A stretch of 64,000 nucleotides of DNA from Rhizobium leguminosarum (lineage in GTDB: Bacteria > Pseudomonadota > Alphaproteobacteria > Rhizobiales > Rhizobiaceae). The notes under the pieces were generated by a model. The model made no database searches and was not told the origin of the DNA. It saw nothing but the letters and a program-made list of their open reading frames with translations. A program made the position numbers and the translations under genes. This document shows, in pieces, positions 44,225 through 53,786 of the stretch. Where the stretch lies: the NCBI RefSeq assembly GCF_002953715.1, contig NZ_CP025012.1:3956001-4020000 (forward strand). Direction: 5' to 3'. Position 1 is the first letter of the stretch. Each line of letters opens with the position of its first letter.

Positions 44225-44710
44225 TCAGGCCGAGGCCGGATGGAAGCTCATAGCGAGACCATTCATGCAGTAGCGAAGCCCGGTTGGCTTCGGGCCGTCA
44301 TCAAAGACATGGCCGAGGTGACCGCCGCAACGGCTGCAGTGCACGGCGGTACGTGCCATGCTGAAGGTCGTGTCGCCCATCGTGCCGACGGCATTTTCAA
44401 GCGGCGCCCAGAAGCTCGGCCAGCCAGTGCCGCTGTCGAATTTGGTGGTCGAGGAAAAGAGGTCCTGGTCGCAGCCGGCGCAGGCGAAATTGCCCTTTCG
44501 CTCCTCATGCAGCAAGGCACTGGTGAAGGGATGTTCCGTCCCCGCCTGGCGCAGGATGACATATTGATCCGGCGTCAGCAGCTTGCGCCATTCCTCCTCG
44601 GTGTGGGTCACCGCAAACGTCTCGCCGGCGATCGCCTTACCGGCCAGGCCTAAGCGAACCGCAAGCGCCCCAAAAGCAGCGCCCATCAGCAACAATCGTC
44701 TGTTCAGCAT
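44225..44710 (-). CDS. msrB: Peptide-methionine (R)-S-oxide reductase with export signal
   Basis: A 161-residue MsrB that repairs methionine-R-sulfoxide. Zinc cysteines are Cys77, Cys80, Cys125 and Cys128; the catalytic one is Cys148 (RYCMNG). The first 28 residues are an export signal, MLNRRLLLMG followed by a hydrophobic stretch ending AIAGE; the RR-x-LL pattern suggests the Tat route. It would thus protect periplasmic proteins. MsrB is usually cytoplasmic. The resolving Cys is not obvious. It is divergent from the GAF-Fis regulator. Confidence 0.92.
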   Translation of the reverse strand: MLNRRLLLMGAAFGALAVRLGLAGKAIAGETFAVTHTEEEWRKLLTPDQYVILRQAGTEHPFTSALLHEERKGNFACAGCDQDLFSSTTKFDSGTGWPSFWAPLENAVGTMGDTTFSMARTAVHCSRCGGHLGHVFDDGPKPTGLRYCMNGLAMSFHPASA

Positions 44711-44920
44711 GGTCGGATCTCCTTGTCTGGCAAACCTTGCTTCTGCAAAGAACTACGAGAGAGGGTGGTCATTTGTTACGCGATGCCCGCCAAAACACCG
44801 AAATGTGATTTCCGCCACTTTCGTCAGGAAAGCGCCGCACGCTGACGACCGCCAGCGCCGGCAGATTGCAAACCAACCACTTTTCCATCAGAATGTGCTG
44901 AAATTCGGTGGGAGGAGCCG

Positions 44921-45880
44921 ATGCACGAACACTCAGCGCACGCCGAGCACGTCTACACATCTGCCCAGCGCGATTCTGCGGCGGCGAGTTCTCCTGTTGT
45001 CGCCTCATGGCGGCGGTGCATGACCATGCACCTGCTCGCCCCCGAGGACCAGCGGGCTCCACTGCGCCTCACCGACCAGGAATTCCGCCGTGCGCGCGAG
45101 CAGTCCGAACAGTTGATTGCCAGCGCGACGGAAGAGCTCGATCGTCTCTTTACCACCGTTGGCAGGGCCGGCTGCTGCCTGCTTCTGACCGACAAGAGCG
45201 GCATCGCGCTGGAGCGCCGGGGCGCTGCCGGCGACGACAAGGAATTCCGCGAACTCGGCCTCTGGACCGGCTCGGTCTGGACCGAGGCCAGCATCGGCAC
45301 CAACGGCATCGGCACCGCACTTGCCGACGAGCGTGCCGTCGCCATCTTCCGCGATCAGCATTTTTTCAGCTCGAATACCAGCCTCAGCTGCACGACGGCG
45401 CCGATCCGCGATCATCATGGCCGGGTGGCAGCAGCCCTCGACATTTCCACATGCCGCGAAGACGTCAACGAGATGACGCTGGCGATCCTGACGCAGACCG
45501 TGCGCGATGCGGCGATGCGCATCGAGCTCAACCTTTTTCGCTCGGCCTTTGCCGGCGCCCGTTTCCTGATGGTCCCGGCCGGCGCCAATTCCGCCGCCGC
45601 CCTGCTTGCCGTCGACAGGCACGATCTGGTGCTCGGCGCGACGCGCGCCGCCCGCATCGCGTTGCATCTGGACGACAAACGCATCGCCGCTGGCATTCCG
45701 GCGGCCGATGCCCTGCACGAGGCTGGCGTCTCCCAGCAGGATGAAATCGTCGAGGCGGAGAAGGCGGCACTGCTGCGGGCGCTGTCGCGCGCCGGCGGCA
45801 ATGTCTCGCAGGCAGCGATCGCACTCGGCATCGGCCGCGCCACGCTGCACAGGAAGATGAAGAAGCTCGATCTCCACTGA
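44921..45880 (+). CDS. GAF-domain / Fis-type HTH regulator, AcoR-like without AAA+ domain
   Basis: A 319-residue regulator. The N-terminal part is AcoR-like (VVASWRRCM), then a GAF sensor (about 75-200, with NGIGTAL and SCTTAPIRD), and a C-terminal Fis-type helix-turn-helix (LSRAGGNVSQAAIALGIGRATLHRKMKKL, here NVSQAAIALG and LHRKMKK). The central sigma-54 AAA+ domain of AcoR (GAFTGA) is missing, so it must act with another sigma factor or as a repressor. An aldehyde dehydrogenase gene follows after 138 bp with a perfect dyad in front of it; control of that gene is likely. Confidence 0.88.
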   Translation: MHEHSAHAEHVYTSAQRDSAAASSPVVASWRRCMTMHLLAPEDQRAPLRLTDQEFRRAREQSEQLIASATEELDRLFTTVGRAGCCLLLTDKSGIALERRGAAGDDKEFRELGLWTGSVWTEASIGTNGIGTALADERAVAIFRDQHFFSSNTSLSCTTAPIRDHHGRVAAALDISTCREDVNEMTLAILTQTVRDAAMRIELNLFRSAFAGARFLMVPAGANSAAALLAVDRHDLVLGATRAARIALHLDDKRIAAGIPAADALHEAGVSQQDEIVEAEKAALLRALSRAGGNVSQAAIALGIGRATLHRKMKKLDLH

Positions 45881-45895
45881 TCAACCTCCCGATGC

Positions 45896-45913
45896 TGTCG
45901 CAGGTCTGCGACA
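45896..45913. promoter_or_regulatory. Probable binding site of the GAF-Fis regulator
   Basis: Perfect dyad TGTCGCAG-GT-CTGCGACA, 105 bp before the aldehyde dehydrogenase gene. Its position suits an upstream activator site, and TGTCGCA-type dyads are typical for AcoR relatives. The link to the neighbouring regulator is inferred. Confidence 0.6.
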
Positions 45914-46018
45914 CTGTGCACTGCGGTATGGAAGACCCGCCCTGTTCACTCCGCCAAAACATGCTCATTTTCCTCCCACTGGTTCGTTTGGGAACCTGGA
46001 TCATCAAGGGAGGATGAC

Positions 46019-47527
<1,509 letters not shown>

Positions 47528-47556
47528 GATACGCAGCATGGCGGGAGGGCCTCAAA

Positions 47557-47711
47557 CCCCTCCCCAACCCCTCCCCACAAGGGGGAGGGGCTTAACATGC
47601 GGCCCTCGCCGTATTCACTCTTGAGGCGCAGCATATGCAGCCGACTTGTTGTTTTGCGAGCCGGTGCCACAGCTTAGTCCCTCCCCCATGTGGGGAGGGG
47701 TTGGGGAGGGG
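47557..47711. repeat. Inverted pair of a C-rich 33-bp repeat
   Basis: Copy one (47557-47589; core CCCCTCCCCAACCCCTCCCC) and copy two (47679-47711) are reverse complements with one mismatch, 89 bp apart. They lie between the aldehyde dehydrogenase and DUF779 genes and would form a long stem-loop in the message. Each copy also has its own small hairpin (CCCTCCCC / GGGGAGGG type). The enclosed stretch has no gene. Confidence 0.75.
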
Positions 47712-47743
47712 AATTCTCCTCCCAAAACTTTGGAGGAAGAACA

Positions 47744-48136
47744 ATGGAAACCACCGTCAACGGCGAAGCGCGTGTTCTGGCAACCGACACAGCTCTCGAT
47801 TTGATCGCGGAAATCAAGCGGGATCATCCCGCGATCCTCTTCCACCAGTCCGGCGGCTGCTGCGACGGCTCCTCGCCGATGTGTTATCCGGCTAATGAAT
47901 TCATGATCGGCGACAGCGACGTCAAGCTCGGCGAGATCGGCGGCGTACCGGTCTATATCAGCGCCAGCCAGTTCGAGGCGTGGAAGCATACGCAGCTGAT
48001 CATCGACGTCGTACCGGGCCGCGGCGGCATGTTCTCGCTCGACAACGGTCGCGAGAAGCGTTTCCTCACCCGTTCCCGCCTCTTCGGCGGCGGCGAGGCT
48101 TGCGCAGTGCCTGACGTGAAGGTCAGGGCGGTTTAA
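47744..48136 (+). CDS. DUF779 domain protein
   Basis: A 130-residue small protein of the DUF779 family. Conserved FHQSGGCCDGSSPMCYP carries three cysteines that could bind metal, followed by DVVPGRGGMFSLDN. It is commonly next to aldehyde dehydrogenase genes, as here, but its role is unknown. The ATG at 47744 follows TGGAGGAAGAACA. A long inverted repeat separates it from the dehydrogenase gene. Confidence 0.88.
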   Translation: METTVNGEARVLATDTALDLIAEIKRDHPAILFHQSGGCCDGSSPMCYPANEFMIGDSDVKLGEIGGVPVYISASQFEAWKHTQLIIDVVPGRGGMFSLDNGREKRFLTRSRLFGGGEACAVPDVKVRAV

Positions 48137-48242
48137 TGCCGTCGCCTTATCAGGTGCGAATTTTGCCTGTAGTATTCCCATAGTACCTGCTCTCCACAGC
48201 TCTTTGCTACTCTCCGCCTGTTGGTTTCAAAGGGAGGAAACG

Positions 48243-48839
48243 ATGCCAGCTTCAAAGATCCTGATGATCACCGGTGATTTCACCGAAGATTACGAAACGA
48301 TGGTGCCGTTCCAGACGCTGCTCGCCTGCGGCTACACGGTCGACGCCGTCTGCCCCGGCAAGAAGGCAGGCGAGACCGTCGCCACCGCCATCCACGATTT
48401 CGAGGGCGACCAGACCTATTCCGAAAAACGCGGCCATAATTTCGCGCTGAACGCCACCTTCGACAGCGTGCGCGCCGAAGATTACGATGCGCTCGTCATC
48501 CCCGGCGGCCGCGCCCCCGAATATCTGCGCCTCAATGCCGACGTCATCAAATCCGTGCGGCACTTCTTCGACGCCGGAAAACCCGTCGCCGCTATATGCC
48601 ACGGCGCGCAGCTGCTTGCCGCTGCCGGGGTTTTGAAGGGCCGCACCTGCTCGGCCTATCCCGCCTGCCGGCCGGAAGTCGAACTTGCCGGCGGCATTTA
48701 TGCCGATATCGCCATCAGCGATGCAGTCTCCGACGGCAATCTGGTCACGGCGCCCGCCTGGCCGGCGCATCCGTCGTGGCTGCGCCAGTTCATGGCCGTG
48801 CTCGATGCCGCAGCCCTGCTGGAAACCAACGCCGCCTGA
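48243..48839 (+). CDS. DJ-1/PfpI family protein
   Basis: A 198-residue DJ-1 superfamily protein. The nucleophile elbow has Cys119-His120 (AICHGAQLL), and Glu15 sits where DJ-1 proteins keep the acid that activates the cysteine. Members act as deglycases, chaperones or glyoxalases; which applies cannot be read here. The ATG at 48243 follows GGGAGG. Followed after 24 bp by the RHH gene, likely co-transcribed. Confidence 0.9.
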   Translation: MPASKILMITGDFTEDYETMVPFQTLLACGYTVDAVCPGKKAGETVATAIHDFEGDQTYSEKRGHNFALNATFDSVRAEDYDALVIPGGRAPEYLRLNADVIKSVRHFFDAGKPVAAICHGAQLLAAAGVLKGRTCSAYPACRPEVELAGGIYADIAISDAVSDGNLVTAPAWPAHPSWLRQFMAVLDAAALLETNAA

Positions 48840-48863
48840 GAAGGGCGGCACGGGGAGGACGAC

Positions 48864-49214
48864 ATGTGTGAACTGTTCATCAAGGCGGATGCGCGGCTCT
48901 GGGAAAGCGCCACCCGATCGCTGCGCATCGACGGTATGGTCACCAGCGTCAGACTGGAGAACTTCTTCTGGTCGAAGCTGGAGGAGATCGCCCGGCGCGA
49001 CGGCATGAATGTCGTCCAGCTGATCACCCGGCTGCATCATGAATCGATCGATGCCGGCCATGATCTCGGCAACTTCACGTCCTTCCTGCGGGTCTGCTGT
49101 GCCCGCTATCTCGACCTGCAGCTCACCGGCGACATCCCGGCCGACGTCAGCCGTCCGATCTCCGGCCTCGACGCACCTGTCATCCTCGGCCGCGAACGGG
49201 CGAAGTATCACTGA
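48864..49214 (+). CDS. Ribbon-helix-helix domain protein
   Basis: A 116-residue small protein. The central part (IDGMVTSVRLENFFWSKLEEIAR) is a ribbon-helix-helix fold of the RHH_4 type found in alphaproteobacteria, followed by NVVQLITRLHHE and FLRVCCARY. Probably a DNA-binding regulator. It follows the DJ-1 gene closely. No target can be named. Confidence 0.82.
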   Translation: MCELFIKADARLWESATRSLRIDGMVTSVRLENFFWSKLEEIARRDGMNVVQLITRLHHESIDAGHDLGNFTSFLRVCCARYLDLQLTGDIPADVSRPISGLDAPVILGRERAKYH

Positions 49215-49391
49215 AAGCCAGGCCCGACAGGACTATCGGGCAATGAGAACGGAACTGCCCGCGGATAGCTTCGCCGGCAGTTCCGCAAGGCGTCTCGACA
49301 TTACCCCTACGGTGGCCTTGCACTGCGGCGCAGGCTGGATCAACAATGCGTGGCATCGTCCAGCACCGGCACCATCAGGAGATCGATTGCC

Positions 49392-50099
49392 ATGAATAGC
49401 CAGAAAGTGGTGATCGTCACCGGAGCCGGCGGCAACCTCGGCAGCGCCGTTGTCCGCGAGCTTGCCAACGCCGGCGCGAAACTCGTCTGCATGAACCGTT
49501 CAAGCAATGAGCTGGAAGCCTTGGCCGGCGATCTTCCTGCTTCCACCGAGTTTCTGTCGATCGCGGGAACGGATCTCACCGATTATGCTTCCTGCGCCGC
49601 CGCTGTCGCCCGGGCCGTCAAGCGCTTCGGCGGTGTTGGCGCATTGGTCAACACCGTCGGTGGTTTCCAGATGGGGCCGGTCGGGCCGGAGGCCCCCGCG
49701 CAGTGGGAGACGATGATGACCGCAAACGCCCGCACCGCCCTGACGATCAGCGCCGCGGTTCTCCCGACCATGAAAGCCGCCGGCTACGGCCGCATCGTTC
49801 ATATCGCTGCCGCACCCGGGCTGAAGGCCGGCGCCAAGCAGGCCGCTTACGCCGCCTCGAAAGCCGCTGTCATCCGGCTGACCGAGGCGATCGCTGCCGA
49901 ATGCCGCGACGACCGCATCACCGCCAACTGCATCCTGCCCGGGACAATCGACACGCCCGAGAATCGCGCGGCCATGCCCGATGCGAAGACGGACGGCTGG
50001 GTATCGCCGCAATCGATCGCCCGCCTCATCGCCTTCCTGATTTCGCCGGCCGCAGCCGTCGTCACTGGCGCAGCAATCCCGGCGACCGGCCGCGAATAA
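49392..50099 (+). CDS. SDR family oxidoreductase
   Basis: A 235-residue short-chain dehydrogenase: cofactor motif TGAGGNLG, NTVGG in place of NNAG, and catalytic YAASK preceded by an Ala-rich strand (VHIAAAPG), where the usual catalytic Ser is replaced by Ala. That substitution suggests low or altered activity. The ATG at 49392 has AGGAG 11 bases upstream. Alone between the RHH and antiporter genes. Confidence 0.82.
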   Translation: MNSQKVVIVTGAGGNLGSAVVRELANAGAKLVCMNRSSNELEALAGDLPASTEFLSIAGTDLTDYASCAAAVARAVKRFGGVGALVNTVGGFQMGPVGPEAPAQWETMMTANARTALTISAAVLPTMKAAGYGRIVHIAAAPGLKAGAKQAAYAASKAAVIRLTEAIAAECRDDRITANCILPGTIDTPENRAAMPDAKTDGWVSPQSIARLIAFLISPAAAVVTGAAIPATGRE

Positions 50100-50334
50100 C
50101 GCAAGGCGCGGCGTGATCGACCGTCGGCGACTGCTCCTTTGTCGAGATCGTGGGTGATGAACGACAGAACCCTGGAAGTTTTAATCAGTGATTTACGATC
50201 TGGCTTGAGCTTCGGTTCGCCTTGAGGCAGCCTCGTCTGCGCCTGCTCATGGGACGGGCAGGAGAACAGCGGGCGGACACCATGGTGTTGATGATCGCAT
50301 TGCGGCGGCATTTGCCAGAAGGCGGGTGGTTTCG

Positions 50335-51468
50335 ATGACGGACGGTCCGGCATTGCGCGCGGTCGGCGCAAGCAGCCTGATACGCGAGGAATGGTTCCTG
50401 GGCGTCAGCGTCGCGACGAGCTTGGCGTTTCTTGTTTTCCAGGAGCAGCTCTTCGGGCAGCTTTCCGATCCGCTTTGGTTCACTGTCGTTTTCGCGTGGC
50501 TGTTCGCTGCCGTCCTTGGCTCCGCTCTGTCGGTTGTCCGGCACGCGGATCATTTGGCTGAGCGGCTGAAGGAACCCTACGGCACGCTCATTCTGACGCT
50601 TGCCATCACCTCGATCGAGGTGATGGCAATATCAGCCGTCATGCTTCACGGCGAGAACAACCCCACGCTTGCGCGCGACACGCTGTTCGCAGTCGTCATG
50701 ATCATCCTGAACGGCATGGTCGGCCTGTCCTTGCTTCTGGGCGCATGGCGGCGACCGGAACAACAGCATAACCTGCAGGGCGCCAACGCCTATCTCGGGG
50801 TCATCGTACCGCTGGCGACCCTGAGCCTGGTGATGCCGACATTTCTTGCAGGCCCGGACGGACAGCATCCATCCGCACCGAGACAACTGATACTGGGTAT
50901 AATATCGGTCGGCCTTTACGCTACGTTTCTGTTTCTTCAGGCCGGCCGCCATCGGGACTATTTCGCTGACGACAGCAACCGTCACGAGCCCATCAGCGAA
51001 CGTGTCCCTCGCCATGGACCGGTCTGGCCTCATGCCATTCTGCTTTTCGCCTATATGGCTCCCGTCGTCTTTCTCGTCGAACAGCTTGCCCGGCCGATCG
51101 ATTACATTATCGAAACCCTGCATGCTCCAACCGCATTTGGCGGTGTTGTCATGGCCATCCTTGTCGCAACGCCTGAGGCAATCAGCGCCGTGCGTGCGTC
51201 CATCGCCAATAATCTTCAGCGCTCCGTCAACATCTTCCTTGGTTCGGTGCTGTCGACGATCGGGCTGACGGTGCCGGCGATGCTTGTTGTCAGTCAGCTT
51301 TACGGACACCCCGTGACACTCGGCCTGGAGCATGGGGATCTGGTGATGCTCCTGCTCACTCTTGCCGTCAGCATCATCACCTTTGCCAGCGGCCGCACGC
51401 ATCTCATGCAAGGCGCTGTCCATCTGGTGCTTTTCCTGGCTTATGTGTTGCTGATTTTCCAGCAATGA
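50335..51468 (+). CDS. Cation/H+ antiporter, ChaA type
   Basis: A 377-residue inner-membrane exchanger of the CaCA family, with about eleven helices and two alpha repeats. The acidic motifs are ITSIEVMAISAVML in the first repeat and ILVATPEAISAVRASIAN in the second, as in E. coli ChaA (Ca2+, Na+ or K+ for H+). I prefer the ATG at 50335 over a GTG nine bases upstream. The last codons overlap the next gene (ATGA). The spacer 50100-50334 shows nothing recognisable. Confidence 0.9.
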   Translation: MTDGPALRAVGASSLIREEWFLGVSVATSLAFLVFQEQLFGQLSDPLWFTVVFAWLFAAVLGSALSVVRHADHLAERLKEPYGTLILTLAITSIEVMAISAVMLHGENNPTLARDTLFAVVMIILNGMVGLSLLLGAWRRPEQQHNLQGANAYLGVIVPLATLSLVMPTFLAGPDGQHPSAPRQLILGIISVGLYATFLFLQAGRHRDYFADDSNRHEPISERVPRHGPVWPHAILLFAYMAPVVFLVEQLARPIDYIIETLHAPTAFGGVVMAILVATPEAISAVRASIANNLQRSVNIFLGSVLSTIGLTVPAMLVVSQLYGHPVTLGLEHGDLVMLLLTLAVSIITFASGRTHLMQGAVHLVLFLAYVLLIFQQ

Positions 51469-52370
51469 GACCCGCCCGATGGCGGCCGCGCGAGATCCGG
51501 AAAGTAAAGAGTCCCGCGCTTGGTCTGTCTTCCGCTATGATGACGGGAGCTATTGCACAGCTGCAAGGTGGCTGCAGGACCTACGTGGCGATACGGAGAC
51601 CGGACTTGGGCTCACTATTGGTTGGCGGGCTGGTATTTCTATTTCTGTCGATGGCGACGTCGATAGGATTGATCGTGCGTGCCCGCTTGCCCGATCACCA
51701 TCTCAATGCGGAATCCAAGGACGTCATCAGGCTGGCAACCGCAGTGGTGGGAACGCTGTCGGCCCTGGCGCTCGGCCTCCTGATCGCATCCGCCAAGTCG
51801 ACCTACGACAACGCCGAAGTGGAGATGAGAACGGCCGCCGCACGGGTACTGCTGCTTGACCGCGTCATGGCGCAATACGGGCCGGAAACCGACAGGGCGC
51901 GGCACTTGCTGCGTGAACTCATCGCGAAACGACTGAGCCGCGGCTGGTCTGCGGAGACCACCGACGAGCCATCCGCCAAGGCGTTGGGAGAATATCAGGA
52001 TATAGAGGCGGTTCAGGCCGACCTTCGATCCCTGACGCCGAAGGATGCGGGGCAGCGCTCTCTCCAGACGCGTGCTCTGGAGGTGAGCGGCATGGTGGCC
52101 GAGACCCACTGGCTGCTGGTCGAATCCGGTAAAGAGGGTTTGCCCTGGGCCTTCCTTACCGTTCTCGTCTGTTGGCTCGCGCTGCTTTTTGCCACCTTCG
52201 GGCTGCAGGCGCCGACCAATCCGACGGTGCTGTCAATTCTGCTTGTTTGCGCCCTGTCCGTCGCGGGCGCGATCTTCCTGATTTCGGATATGGCCAATCC
52301 CTATGTCGGGCTGGTCCATGTTTCGGATGCACCTTTGCAGTCCGCCATCGAACGCCTCGGGAGGCCCTAG
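51465..52370 (+). CDS. DUF4239 (bestrophin-like) membrane protein
   Basis: A 301-residue membrane protein: two N-terminal helices (LLVGGLVFLFLSMATSIGLIV and the stretch after residue 90), a soluble middle, and two C-terminal helices. It matches the DUF4239 family, sometimes called bestrophin-like. Its ATG overlaps the antiporter stop, implying coupled synthesis and perhaps joint ion transport. The first 24 residues look poorly conserved; an internal ATG at 51537 may be the true start. Confidence 0.78.
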   Translation: MRPARWRPREIRKVKSPALGLSSAMMTGAIAQLQGGCRTYVAIRRPDLGSLLVGGLVFLFLSMATSIGLIVRARLPDHHLNAESKDVIRLATAVVGTLSALALGLLIASAKSTYDNAEVEMRTAAARVLLLDRVMAQYGPETDRARHLLRELIAKRLSRGWSAETTDEPSAKALGEYQDIEAVQADLRSLTPKDAGQRSLQTRALEVSGMVAETHWLLVESGKEGLPWAFLTVLVCWLALLFATFGLQAPTNPTVLSILLVCALSVAGAIFLISDMANPYVGLVHVSDAPLQSAIERLGRP

Positions 52371-52548
52371 CCATGTCGGGGCGTCCGTCGAGGATGAGCT
52401 TCGACACAGTTTAATTGTGCACCAGCAGCTATTGCAATTTTTAGCAATGCCGCGACATAATATCGCATGCCCGGAACTTTTCGGAGAGGGGTCGTCTCCG
52501 CCGAGGCACGCATGAAGACTGGGGCTCGCAAACATCGGGGCGGCGGCA

Positions 52549-53745
52549 ATGCGTGTGAGATTGTATCAGGGTCTGCACCTGTCTGTGGTGCTTGCCGGCA
52601 TGGCAATTCTCGCTGGCTGCGAAGAAAGCGGCAACACTTACGTTGCCCCTCCTCCACCTCCGGTTCGCGTCGCCCAGCCGGTCCAGCAACCCGTAACGCT
52701 CTATTTTGAACTCACCGGCAATACGGCGCCGCTTAATTCCGTCGATATCGAGGCGCGCGTCCAAGGCTACATCAAATCCATCGACTATCAGGACGGCATG
52801 ACGGTCACGAAGGGTACCAAGCTCTTCGGAATCGAGCGCGACACCTACCAGGCCCAACTGGATCAAGCGAAGGCATCGCTCGCCTCGCAACAGGCGTCTC
52901 AGGTCGGCGCGCAGCAGGAATATGACCGACAGCTCAATCTGTCGAAGCAACAGGTCACCACGCAGACCGCAGTCGATAGCGCCAAGGCAACGCTCGACGA
53001 GGCGAATGCATCCATCCTCAACGCTCAGGCCAATCTCGATCTGGCGACGATCAACCTCGGATATACGGAGGTGCTTGCCCCCTTCGACGGTACCGTCACC
53101 GATCACCTCGTCGATATCGGTGCGCTTGTCGGCGTATCCGGTCCCACCAAACTCGCCAGCATCGTTCAGACGGATCCGCTTTATGCCTATTTCAACGTCA
53201 GCGAAACCCAGGTTCTGATGATCAAGGAGACCCTGGCAAGGCAGGGACACACCTTCAAGCAGACGGACCTTCCAAGCATTCCTGCGGAGCTCGGCCTGCA
53301 GACGGAAGAAGGTTATCCCCACAAGGGACATCTCGATTACGTATCGCCACAGCTCGATGCCTCCACGGGCACGCTTCAGGTGCGCGCTCTGTTCGACAAT
53401 AAGGACCACGCCATGCTGCCCGGTCTCTTCGTGCGGGTTCGTGTGCCAGTCGGCCATAACGACAAGGCTCTGCTGGTGCGCGACGATGCCATCGGAACGA
53501 ACCAGCTGGGCAGCTACCTGCTCGTTCTCGGCAAGGACGACGTCGTCGAGCAGAAGCAGGTCAAAACGGGCCAGCGTGAAGGTGCGCTCCGTGTCATCGA
53601 CTCCGGTCTCGATCCGGCCGACTGGGTCGTGACCCAAGGTATCCAGCAGGCCATCCCCGGCAGCAAGGTCACGCCCGAGAAAATAGAAATGAACCCGCCG
53701 GCAGCTGCCGCCGGCGATGCCAAGGCCAAGACCACCACGCAATGA
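52549..53745 (+). CDS. RND efflux periplasmic adaptor (MexA/AcrA-like lipoprotein)
   Basis: A 398-residue adaptor with a lipobox LAGC (Cys24), lipoyl halves (NSVDIEARVQGYIKS; LAPFDGTVTDHLV), a coiled-coil hairpin between them, and a C-terminal membrane-proximal domain. It is 41 bp upstream of its RND pump. No regulator gene is adjacent. The 178-bp upstream spacer has an AT-rich inverted pair ATTGC (52431) / GCAAT (52444) that might be an operator. No outer-membrane channel gene is present; it must be supplied from elsewhere. Confidence 0.92.
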   Translation: MRVRLYQGLHLSVVLAGMAILAGCEESGNTYVAPPPPPVRVAQPVQQPVTLYFELTGNTAPLNSVDIEARVQGYIKSIDYQDGMTVTKGTKLFGIERDTYQAQLDQAKASLASQQASQVGAQQEYDRQLNLSKQQVTTQTAVDSAKATLDEANASILNAQANLDLATINLGYTEVLAPFDGTVTDHLVDIGALVGVSGPTKLASIVQTDPLYAYFNVSETQVLMIKETLARQGHTFKQTDLPSIPAELGLQTEEGYPHKGHLDYVSPQLDASTGTLQVRALFDNKDHAMLPGLFVRVRVPVGHNDKALLVRDDAIGTNQLGSYLLVLGKDDVVEQKQVKTGQREGALRVIDSGLDPADWVVTQGIQQAIPGSKVTPEKIEMNPPAAAAGDAKAKTTTQ

Positions 53746-53786
53746 ATTCGCCACCATGGTTCATCTGAACGTCTAAGGACAGCAGC

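Noticed and set aside
45914..46018. Sigma-54 promoter before the aldehyde dehydrogenase
   Set aside because: No GG-N10-GC pair in the TGGCAC/TTGCA context was found; TGGTTCG...TTTGGG is not close enough.
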